From Apricaphanius iberus (Eukaryota > Chordata > Actinopteri > Cyprinodontiformes > Aphaniidae): a stretch of 64,000 bases of DNA. Positions within the stretch are counted from its first letter, which is position 1; the number at the start of each line of letters is the position of its first letter. The stretch spans positions 1,698,001 through 1,762,000 of the forward strand of contig JAPXFQ010002841.1 in NCBI GenBank assembly GCA_028564705.1, given 5' to 3'. Made by a program: the position numbers and the translations under genes. This document shows positions 36,200 through 62,764 of the stretch, piece by piece. The notes below the pieces were generated by a model. It ran no database searches. It was not told the origin of the DNA and was given only the letters and a program-made list of their open reading frames with translations.

Positions 36200-38060
36200 G
36201 CTGGAGGATATAATGTATAATTTAACATTTGTATCAGTATGTTGCATCATTATTCAAATTTTACTTTCTTTTGCCACCAATTTGTTGAGGGTACAATAAT
36301 ATTTCACATTGTCTTAGACATATATTAAACTCTAACTTAATTAGATGCAATCCTTCTGGAGCCAAAAGAACTCTGTCCCAAGTCAAAATGAAAGTTTGAA
36401 ATCAAATAATTACTAGAAAGATGTAGGCCCTTAAATTTATCTGGTTATATCACATAACCTGCTTTCTGGAACGGACCTCAGACCCTGACCATCACCATGC
36501 TACCACCATGTTTTATGTTGTTGTCAATGGAAAGGGGAAAAGTAATTGAGTAGCAAAAAAAATGACAAAAAATAACACCTACTTTAGCAATGTGTGTGAG
36601 CCTTAAAACAAGGGGAATGTTGTGTCTTTAGTTGGGTAAAAACAGACATATTTTGCAATCTTAAATCTTTTCAGTTTTTCTTTTTACAACATGAAGTGGT
36701 CACAGAGAGTGACAGACAACATATTCAAAAGGTAATTTAACTGCAATCCACAACATAATGGCGGTTCTGTCCAAATTGATTCTGCATATGTCAACTCCAC
36801 TCCCTGAGGGAGGGGGGAACTGATGAATGACATGAACTGAAATATGATGATCTGGTAAACAAGGACTTTAATCAATAAATCTTTTATTGTTTCTGTCATT
36901 ATTGAGGCCTTTAGAAAATGGAAAAAAATTGTGGTTTTAGACACCTTGAACAACTAAAGTGATCATTTACCTTACATAACTTTACAAAAAGCTATTTTTT
37001 CTACCGCTATTATTCACATAGCCTAACTGACAGATATAAAAAATATATTAAAAGGGAAGCCACCTGAAGCACGCCTATTGTTTTTGACAAAAGGAAATCA
37101 ATTAACTATAAACAAATACATTCTTCAATAAGATAAATAAAAATTAGTGTGGTAACTAAATAAACATTTTCCCGATATACTAATTTTCAGATGTCATTTT
37201 TTGTGTGTTTTTAAGCCATATAAAAACTAGGCTACAATAAAAATGAAATACTTTAAACAGAAATAATTTATAAACACAAGATGAAAGCTGTATTTTGCAC
37301 TTATTACGCAATTAAAGCATAGTTTTTCTTGGTTTTTTTTCAAAACTTTATTAGGCTAAATCATCAAGTATGGCTATATATAGTTTGAACAACCAGAGGC
37401 GTATGTCTAAACATTAAGGCAATCCGTTTCATACGTAGAATTGCATAACGGACAGCTGTAACATTAATTGTGTATATGACAAAATCAAAAATTAATTACT
37501 AGCGGACTTATTAACTAATTAAAGAGAAATAGTCTCAAATATTTTTCAAACAAGTAACCTTGTCTGAAAAGATCAACATATGTGTATAAAAAAACCTTTC
37601 CTAATAAAATTGAATTATGAATCAGGAGATCCTTAAAATGCAATAATTTTCTTCCGTCAAATAGGGCATATTGACATTTTAACCGGCCCCATCTCTCTTT
37701 CTAAAATGTCTGAACAAAATTGCAAGTTAAGAAGAGATTGTCCACATTTAAGTAGACTCATTAACATCTCCTTTAAATCTAACTTAAACAATCGTTATTA
37801 AAGTATATGTTATTTATTCAATGTTTTGAAATTTAATTCGTTAACATTTTGGGGGAAATAAGATAACCTATTCCATTCCAGACATTTTGAGAGGATGTTA
37901 TCTTCTGATTTGGTTTGGGAAAAGTTCTGTCGTTAATAAAGACCTAGTTTCTAAGCAGATTTATATCGGTTTTCAAGTCGAACTTGCCACTTCCAATATG
38001 GCGGATGTGCAGACGTATAACTCCCAGAGCTAAAGTTGCGTCCGCTCGCCGACCCTGTCG
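36200..38060. other. AT-rich intergenic stretch, no gene recognised
   Basis: No convincing open frame on either strand. The last 100 bp (37950-38060) become CpG-richer and hold CAATATGGCGG, close to a YY1 site. They may be the old mapk3 upstream region now cut off by the inverted repeat. Confidence 0.4.
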
Positions 38061-38069
38061 CTCTAAAAG

Positions 38070-39241
38070 TATGGCGTTATTTATGAGTCTCATTCTTGAG
38101 AGAAGAGAGGGCCGTCCTGAGCGCAGACAAATATGTTTTGCAAGCACAAAAGTTAATGTTTGAGCAGATAATATTTTCACTCAGAGATAAATTTAATCTG
38201 AGCAAACAATAACCTATTTTGGGCACACGAAATGCATTTCTGTGTGTGTTCAGATCTGTGCAGAGACACGACTAAAATTGCCTCTCGGGTTCACTTCTCG
38301 CTCGGAGCCGCGTCTGTGCTCAATGCTGTCAACGCGCTCGCTCAACACGGTGCAATGAAATATTTGTGTCACTATTCCAACCAATCACAAGCCTCGGATA
38401 GCGTCATCCTGATTGGCTGCTTCGCAATCACAAGCCTTGGATAACGTTATGCTGATTGGCTGCTTCGCAGCTTCCTGACAACACTGTAAACGGTGGTTCA
38501 CAGAGCAGTGCCGCTGATGGGACCTGAAGGCAACAGGAATTCGTCGTCACTAAATTACGTTTTCGGTTAGTTTTATATTTTCTTAATATTACAAAAAGTA
38601 TTCATTTATCACCGTCATGACCGGTTCCGATGGCAGTTTCCCTGTATTAGCCAACAAGATGTCAAATCACCTGGAATTCCGTCATATGACGGTGATAAAT
38701 GAATACTTTTTGTAATATTAAGAAAATATAAAACTAACCGAAAACGTAATTTAGTGACGACGAATTCCTGTTGCCTTCAGGTCCCATCAGCGGCACTGCT
38801 CTGTGAACCACCGTTTACAGTGTTGTCAGGAAGCTGCGAAGCAGCCAATCAGCATAACGTTATCCAAGGCTTGTGATTGCGAAGCAGCCAATCAGGATGA
38901 CGCTATCCGAGGCTTGTGATTGGTTGGAATAGTGACACAAATATTTCATTGCACCGTGTTGAGCGAGCGCGTTGACAGCATTGAGCACAGACGCGGCTCC
39001 GAGCGAGAGCAGAGAAGTGAACCCGAGAGGCAATTTTAGTCGTGTCTCTGCACAGATCTGAACACACACAGAAATGCATTTCGTGTGCCCAAAATAGGTT
39101 ATTGTTTGCTCAGATTAAATTTATCTCTGAGTGAAAATATTATCTGCTCAAACATTAACTTTTGTGCTTGCAAAACATATTTGTCTGCGCTCAGGACGGC
39201 CCTCTCTTCTCTCAAGAATGAGACTCATAAATAACGCCATA
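38070..39241. repeat. 1.17-kb near-perfect inverted repeat (foldback-type element) upstream of mapk3
   Basis: Left arm 38070-38618 and right arm 38686-39241 are reverse complements, with a 67-bp centre (38619-38685). Read by eye, the only difference is a 7-bp indel (near 38300 and 39005). The edges are TATGGCG and CGCCATA, and both are flanked by TAAAAG (38064-38069 and 39242-39247), which looks like a 6-bp target-site duplication. No transposase is present. Each arm holds a tandem pair of 43-bp units. The ORF of about 70 codons seen on each arm is the same sequence twice and has no recognised homology. Most likely a young non-autonomous element with very long terminal inverted repeats. Confidence 0.9.
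38382..38467 (+). repeat. tandem 43-bp pair in the left arm (CCAAT-type units)
   Basis: Two 43-bp units, 38382-38424 and 38425-38467. Both begin CAATCACAAGCC and end GATTGGCTGCTTCG, and differ at about five positions. The mirror pair lies at 38837-38922. Each unit has CAAT and ATTGG boxes facing each other. Confidence 0.8.
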
Positions 39242-39247
39242 TAAAAG
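39240..39247 (+). promoter_or_regulatory. TATA-box-like sequence at the inverted-repeat junction
   Basis: TATAAAAG, made from the last bases of the right arm and the duplicated target. It lies 319 bp before the mapk3 ATG, with a GC box (GCCCCGCCC) at 39279-39287. Whether it is used is unknown. Confidence 0.35.
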
Positions 39248-39278
39248 CGCTTGTTTTTGTTTTATTTAGACCGTTACT

Positions 39279-39287
39279 GCCCCGCCC
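39279..39287 (+). promoter_or_regulatory. GC box in the mapk3 5' region
   Basis: GCCCCGCCC, a match to the Sp1 consensus. It sits in a CpG-richer stretch (39250-39565) that must hold the mapk3 5' UTR and part of its promoter. Confidence 0.35.
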
Positions 39288-39565
39288 AAACAATGCAGCC
39301 CAGTAAATATATCCAGCGCACCTGTACGATGCCGTAGTTTTGCACGCGCATTTACGCTCAGTCCTGAGAACAAACCGCGCTCGCGCAGCAAATCCATTTA
39401 CGCTGTAGGTAGTAAAGAGGAGCACTACATCTACCCCTCTCTGTTCCCTCAGCAGCAGTCACCGGCCGGAGCTAAGTCACGGAAAGCTGGAAAACCCCAC
39501 ACAAGGCAGCGGCATCTCTTCGGAAGGAAACACCCTAAACGAGCGGGAGTGGCTGGTAGAGAGGA

Positions 39566-56114
<16,549 letters not shown>

Positions 56115-56391
56115 GGGGAAGGTAAGTGACAAATGGTGGTCCTAGATTCAACATGAAATCTCACAAATGAAATATTAGCTGAATTTAAATATTTTTCTCA
56201 CACTTCTTCACTGGTATTAATTTTCCTTTAATATGATACGCAAAAAATTCCACTCCTGTCAGAAGTTAGCCAACTAGTAAATATGGGTATAAATCCAGCT
56301 GTTCTGTGAAGGCCTTAGTGGTCTATTGGAGAATATTAGTGAACAGTTTCATAAAGACAACAGACGGGTCCAGATAAAACTTGTCGAAATT

Positions 56392-56810
56392 TAAAGAGCA
56401 ACTCACCCCCACCAGAGTCAAAATCCGCTCATGTTCTGTTTCATAAAAGCTTCAAAACGAGGTGCTGCATCAAAGAACACGGAGAGGAACGGCTGGGGCG
56501 TGGACTGCGGCGTGAACTGACATGCCTGCCTGCAGCTTATACAGCAGGACAAACGCGCACACAGTCAGAAGATGCAAAGAAATAGCGACGTGAGCTACAT
56601 TGCCTCAGAGGGACGCAATTATGAGATTGAATATGACAAAATAGACGAAAAGGAGCCAATTGAGCATGAGTTGCCAACTCGTTACAGAGGCGTGGCCAAG
56701 ACCCAGCTTCTTTTACACTCCACCACAGCAGGACGCTGTTGTCGGAAATCCTAGCAGATGTCAAAAACCCTGGCTGAGCCGGTAGCAAACCCTGATTCAA
56801 ATTCAAGTGC
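56392..56810. mobile_element. third, partial TTAA-target element copy
   Basis: TTTAAAGAGCAACTCACCCC starts it; the interior differs from the 51.5-kb copy. Right end not found. In mapk3 intron 8. Confidence 0.45.
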
Positions 56811-57569
56811 AGTATAAAGTTTTAACCAGAAGAGGGCACTCCACTTAATGTTTTTTGCTCAGAATTTCTATTTTTCCTCAATTGTACTAAATTACCAAAA
56901 ATAATGACCAGACATGTACATGAGCACTATTAGTCACTCATTTATTTATAGTTTGTCAGCAAAAAACTTGACTTTTGGGGAGAGTTGAGGCTGAGCTAGA
57001 AGAAGGTTTGATCAGTACAGCAATCAAGAGGATAATGGAGATTATCTTTTTTCTTTCTCAGTAGAAAATGAGAAAAAATTGAGAAAGCTTTGCAACTGTA
57101 ATCGTAGTCAGAAGTAGATTTACAAAGGGTTGAGTCAGGGTTTTTTCTGACTTTTATTTGCAAAAACCACACTGAATTTTCCTTCCACATCAGAATTATG
57201 TATGTCAATGCAGCTCAGTCACATGAAATCCCACAGGATGCAATGAACTTTGTCAAAAAGTTCATATGGTGGGAATAGTTTACAAGAAGACGCATGTGGA
57301 CATACAAAGTGTGTGGAAACGAGGAAAATATCTGCCAAACCTGAATGACTCCATGCACAACCTGTGTCAGCTTTCCAGCTGGGTGTGTTGGCAAATTTTA
57401 CTAAAAGAAGGAAATGTTCCCGAAGCACTTCAACAAAAGGGCACGAGTCAGGCCAGAAAACATGTGCTTGCCTGCTACGTTTGTGACCTCAAAGTTAAGT
57501 GAAGAATGGTCTAATGTGGGTTGTCACATGTTAACTGATAATTTAGCAAAATTTCTTTCTTTCTTTTAG

Positions 57570-60256
57570 TCGTAAAGAGTTACTAAAGCTACAGCGAGGC
57601 ATGGAGCCAGATGACTCAGAACGATATGCTAAAGCAAAAGAAAAGTGCATCCTGAAGAAACCAACACCTAGAAACCTATACCTGCTTATCTTTGCATTTC
57701 TACTGCAAGACGGAGCTAAGTATAATAATGGATTGCTGTTGCTGAGCGGGGCGCCGTCCGTCAAACTCTTACGGTTTCCTTTTTTGTCCATGATTGATTC
57801 CCCACCTCACATATTGTTCTCCCCACCCTGTTTTTATGCCTGTTTTTACTGCTCCAGCTCGCCTGGACCCTTCTGCAGTTACTAATCTACCCCTTTATAC
57901 CATACTACTGTATTAACCGACTCCATAACGCTCCTGATCTATGTGAATGAGTTACAGCTTGGAATATTTGAGGGCTTCAAGAATCGGGACAGGGATGCTA
58001 ACTGGGTGTGCGCATGTACAGACAAAATATAGTGGATTTTCTTGTTGGCTTTTTTTTTTTTTTTTTTTTTTTAATATGGTCGTCAATTTTCTGTTTGTAA
58101 ATGTGTATTTGTTTTTGGGAGGTTTTCCCTGTTTTATAGTGTTTTTTTTTTTCTTCTTTTTTTGTGACACAATAATTCGATGTTTTAAGTGGCATGTTGG
58201 CAGGATTTCTTCACTGTTTTTCTGTATGAAAAACCCCAATGAACGCATGCATTCCTGAAACTGGCCAAAGGTGCACAGAGATGCTGGGGTGGGGAAAAAA
58301 AAAAGATGCACAACTCTGCCCAAGACCAAGCACAGAAAGACTCCCACGTGGATTTGCAACTTAAAGCATTTTGAATAACATAAAGACAAGGAAAAATTAC
58401 CTGCAGGCTCATTAAAATATTGCAGCTGTGATACCAAAGTTTTGTTTTTTTTTTCGAGACAGATGAGCTCCTTTGTAGTTTTCCGATGAGGAATTCTTGT
58501 GCTGCTCTTCTAGCTGCACCCAAATTGTCAGCGAAACCCAAAGCAGCAGGAAGAAACCCAACCCACTTGGACATGCATGACTGTACGTTAAATCTGTCTT
58601 TATCCTGTATTGCGTTACTTTCCAGTAACGGCTTTTGAAGCAAATGAAGCATTCATCAGTGATACTCTTTAGTGTTTAAAAAAGAAAAAGGGGGAAAAAA
58701 CCCTTTCACCCTCTGTTTAGCTCAGGACAGCTATTACATTATTTATTTGTTTATTTAATGGGGTCCTTTTTTTGGGGGGGGTGCTATGTAAGTCTTGGTC
58801 CTTTTACCTCCAAGCTTGAATGGAACAATGTTTTCCCACTGCACAACGCAATGCAGGGTGGACTGCACGTGGCTGTTGTTGTTACAAGTTACAGATGTGA
58901 TTTTTATTTTTTCACACTGTTACATGCCAAACTGATTGCTAATTGCCAAGAAAATTTTTTTTATCTGCGTACAGCGCTTTGTAGTTCTGTGCGACATATT
59001 GAGTTGGCTTCTGTTGCTTCTTAATATCTGCGTTGTTCTGCCTAAAAGAGAGGGTCGCTTACTTTCTGCTCCTCCTGTTTCTGTAACATTATCTGTGGAT
59101 CTTATTCAGCTCTGCTCATCAACCACCCCCCCACCCCATGCACCACTCACATGGGTAATTTGTATGTTTTTGCTTCTTGAGTAAGAAAAGAAGGTTGCAG
59201 AGAATAGAATTGGACCAAAACCCCCGTGGGTCAATCACGGCTGGCCTGTGATGCAGATCTCCCTGGCCTCGTCTTGTGTTTTTACGTCCCTGATCCGAGT
59301 CACGTCCGTCGTTGTTCTCTCAGAAGCCTGGACATATTTTTTTTTTTTTTTTTTCTCCACCTCCAGATTGTCTCGCCACTCTTTACTCAAAGGGCTGCCT
59401 CTTCATCCTCCTCTTCCTCCATCTCCTTTTTACCTGAAATTGTTCTTCATGGTTCTTCCACAAACACCATTCCATCCCGACTCAATCAGCACGTCTGCAC
59501 TTTTGTCTTTCAAGCCATGCGTCCTCCGTCTTCACTCCCCTCCTTTTTGAGGTTCTTTCAGTAATCCTCCATTTCTTGTGTCGTACTGTTAAAGCTTTAA
59601 GTCCAGGTTGTTTTGCAGAAATGTACATCTTTGTAAAGACTTGTGTACCTGCACTGTTAAGCCAAGACTCTTCTTTTTGTGTCTGGATCATTTTTTTTTT
59701 CTTTTGCTTTTTGTTTTTAATCCTCCAGATATATTCTTGGTGTTGCACATAAAGGCCTCCAAGCTTTATTTAAATGCATTTGCTCCCTCTAACACACCAC
59801 CTGACCAAACCTCTCACTTTGAGAATAAGAGGAATCTTTCTGACATACACCTACATGCATCTTCTCTGGCTTTCCTTTCCCTGTGTGTGTGTGTGTCTAC
59901 ATTCAGACTGTATCGAGTTTAAAGGCCTGCCTGTCTTAAAGCCTGTTTTGCAGATGTTTTTAATTGTTAATTTTATTGGTGAATTTTTTTTTCATATAAA
60001 AGGGAGATAAAATATTTGTTTTCTCTTATTATAATGATTATTATTATTGGAAGTGTTTTCAGTCTTTCTGAAGCGTATACTTTTTGCTTTTTATTTCCTC
60101 AACCAGATCGTATAAGGATTTATTTTGTCTTACTCAGATTTTAAGGAGATATGTTACTAAGAGTTATAGTCTGTATATTCGGTGGGTATTATTAATTAAA
60201 TGATTAACAAAAACAGAATTATATACATGTAATTAAATAAAATTTCTTCATGCTAT
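57570..60256 (+). other. mapk3: mapk3 3' UTR exon
   Basis: A polypyrimidine tract and TTTTAG acceptor at 57569 can pair with the donor at 56122, just after the stop. The stretch then runs without a clear gene to an AATAAA at 60236. The open frames in it are low-complexity (poly-T and poly-A driven). A diverged copy of large parts of it lies at about 62765-64000. The exact UTR splice and end are inferred. Confidence 0.55.
60236..60241 (+). terminator. probable mapk3 poly(A) signal
   Basis: AATAAA after the segment that is repeated in the downstream copy, followed by a T-rich stretch (CCTCTTTTTTGTCTTC). Confidence 0.5.
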
Positions 60257-60329
60257 TAAGCCTGTCTCATTACCTCTTTTTTGTCTTCTTGGTGTCTCCT
60301 TGAGTAAAGAACGGACAGCAGTCCTTTGG

Positions 60330-61130
60330 GCGTTTAAGATATAAGAAGTATGGCCAGGTTGCAATACAGATAGTGCCCCCTCAACAGGGCCTGGTTCTTC
60401 TGCATCCTCCTATTCTCTTTTATAGTATATGGTAATCAAACATTATGTTCCCTGATTATGGTCCCTAATACACTATCCTGGTGACCAGCCCCACAAGGCA
60501 ACAGATGATGGCTGAAGAATTTACTCTAAGCTTCCTTAAGAAGTCCAGTCTGCTCTGTCCCTTCTTGTATATGGCTGCACTGTTCGGTATCCAGTCTAGT
60601 CTGCTGTCCAGGTGAACTCTGAGGCATTTATACTCAACTGTCTCCTCCTGTGATGGAAATAGGGTTTGACTTTTCCATGTTTCTTCTGAAATCTACAATC
60701 ATCTCCTTTGCTTAATTCACATTCAAGATGAGATGCTTTTTTTCCTCATCACCATGCCAAAAATCTGTCCACTAGTTCTTTGTAGTTTGTATATTTCTGC
60801 AGACTTCCTTTTCCGAGTGAAAAGGAAGGGTGAGAGTACAGTCCCTTGTGGTGCTCCTGTGCTACTGACCACCTGGCGTGACACAATCGTTCAAACTGTG
60901 CTCTGTGGATCAGGTAGTCATTGATCCAGGCGATTGTTGAGGCCTCCACCTCTGTCTTCAGGAGTTTCTGACAAAGCAAATCAAGCTGAATTGTGTTAAA
61001 TGCATTGGAGAGATGAAAGAACATGATTCTCACAGTGCTGCTTTGATCAGATGACAGTGGGTTGGTTGAAGCAGGTGAATAATGGCATCGGCAACTCCAC
61101 AACGATAAGCAAACCACAGTGGGTCTTATG
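60330..61130 (-). mobile_element. LINE reverse-transcriptase fragment (Rex/CR1-like)
   Basis: The minus frame 61117-60749 has RIMFFHLSNAFNTIQLDLLC and AWINDYLIHRAQFERL, matching the DFSSAFNT and WIxDYLxxRxQ blocks of non-LTR reverse transcriptases. The catalytic YADD block is not in the fragment. Lies between the two mapk3 3' UTR copies. Confidence 0.8.
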
Positions 61131-61789
61131 TTCTAGTTTGCTTACCCAAGTGGGCTAACAGGAGTCTCTCCCTGATATTTTCCCCTTCGTAATGGTCAGC
61201 AAGACCAGCTTAGAAATCACAATGATGCCACTATATCCACCAAGAGGAGTGAGGAGAAGCCCTCTACTTTTGATGCAATGCACCTCCATAACCAGTCACC
61301 AAGGCCACAGCTTTTACAGTGTTTTGGGCAGGCAGTGGGCCTGCTTTACCTGCCCTCACCAGTTTCCCTGCAAATAAGGACAGTCTTGTTTCAGATGTCT
61401 GGGACAGTTACATTGCCAGTATCTTTCCTCTGACCTTACATTATAGGTAACCAGTATACCAGCCGTTTCCCTCGGAACGCTGTTACATCCCTGGCTGAGC
61501 TAGGGATTTAAAAAGGATAACTTAAAGATCCTGAGTAAGATGGAGGAGTACAAGTATTTAATATGGAAAATGATTCAACACAAAGTGACAGGGATATTGT
61601 CCACACAGTAAGTTATTACAACAAAACAAGAGCCCCAAAACAAAGGGTAAGAGAAGCCTTAAAGAAAATACGGGGGGCAAAACAAATAAACTTAAAATGC
61701 TCAGTTAAGATTCCAATAAGAAAAGGTCAACTAAGGAAGCCTTAAAGGGCCTATATCATGGTATTTTACAGCTTTCAACTTCTGGGATA

Positions 61790-62150
61790 GACATAAAGTG
61801 CTCAGCAAAAATAAGTACACCCCCCTACATTTGTCAGAAATCCTTTAGTTTCCTGTCAGAATCAACATTTTCTATGATATACTATACTACAAAATACTCC
61901 CACAAATGTAAGACATTGATTGCAAACAAGATTTGTTAATTTGCAAACACAAAAAAGAGATTTTTCTAAGAAATTCATTCAAGCCCATGTTGCAAAACTG
62001 AGTACAGCCCAATTATAGTTTTAGGAGAAAAGCCACACTTAAGACTACAAAATTCTAATTAACAGGCATTCAACCACAGGTTAGTCTAATATGATTCATT
62101 TAAGAGGTATCCAGCGGACAGGTGACTATAAAATGTGGAGGCGGAAAAGC
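61790..62150 (+). mobile_element. mariner/Tc1 end fragment
   Basis: GTGCTCAGCAAAAATAAGTA, CACCCCCCTACATTTGTCAG and AAAACTGAGTACAGCCC fit a fish Tc1/mariner family with AAAGTACACCCC-type ends. No transposase frame. Confidence 0.5.
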
Positions 62151-62174
62151 ATCATAATAAATAAACTAAGGCAG

Positions 62175-62400
62175 GGTTTTTCACAAATGCACATGCTCAT
62201 TCGGAAATGCACACAGTCTGTTTAACAAATGCGAACACTCAGGTTCACAAAATATAATTTTCAGGAACACTTGTAATATAAATTCAAAAATGCACACGAT
62301 GAGGTTCACAAACGCACACGATCGGTTTCACAAATGCACACAAGATGTTTCACAAATATAATTTTGAGAGAAGCTTCAAATATATACTCACAGATCATAC
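62175..62400. repeat. degenerate tandem array of TTCACAAATGCACAC-type units
   Basis: About eight diverged units of roughly 22-25 bp, each with a CACAAATGCACAC-like core, spaced without gaps. Confidence 0.6.
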
Positions 62401-62471
62401 AAATCCCTGAATGTTTATGAACTCTCACCACTTCTCATTTTTTGAACCTCTCTCCTTTTGTGAGAGAATTC

Positions 62472-62501
62472 CGTTTGGTGAGTTCTGAGACTCACCAAAC
62501 G
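62472..62501. repeat. perfect 12-bp stem hairpin
   Basis: CGTTTGGTGAGT, six-base loop TCTGAG, then ACTCACCAAACG. It follows the tandem array by about 70 bp. Confidence 0.85.
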
Positions 62502-62764
62502 TGAAGAGATAACAAATGTCACCATTGGCTAAGGAACCTCTCAATCAAATTCATCACTACCCAGCCGTGTTCGCTTTTAGCCAACAGTATGGCTCCTAAC
62601 ATGTTTCACCCTCATTGTGGGCCGAATGTACGGACCCTGGCATTAATTAGTAATTCGTTTCCTCGGTTTATTAAGCTGAGAGCACAGACTCTGAATCTAT
62701 TCCCCTGGATTGATAACCCGTGTAACCCTGTGGTGTTCTGTTTGCGTGATAATATGTCCTGACT

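Noticed and set aside
38232..38444. A 70-codon open frame in the left arm of the inverted repeat (and its twin at 38860-39069)
   Set aside because: The two are the same sequence by symmetry, show no recognised motif, and cross the 43-bp tandem units, so they look like chance frames.
57601..57885. A 94-codon frame at the start of the mapk3 3' UTR exon as an alternative coding end
   Set aside because: The stop in exon 8 lies before the splice junction, so this frame is not reached by the kinase frame, and it shows no conserved motif.
57952..58652. Long minus-strand frames (up to 161 codons) in the mapk3 3' UTR
   Set aside because: They are driven by poly-T/poly-A tracts (runs of Lys), have no motif, and are not kept intact in the second UTR copy.
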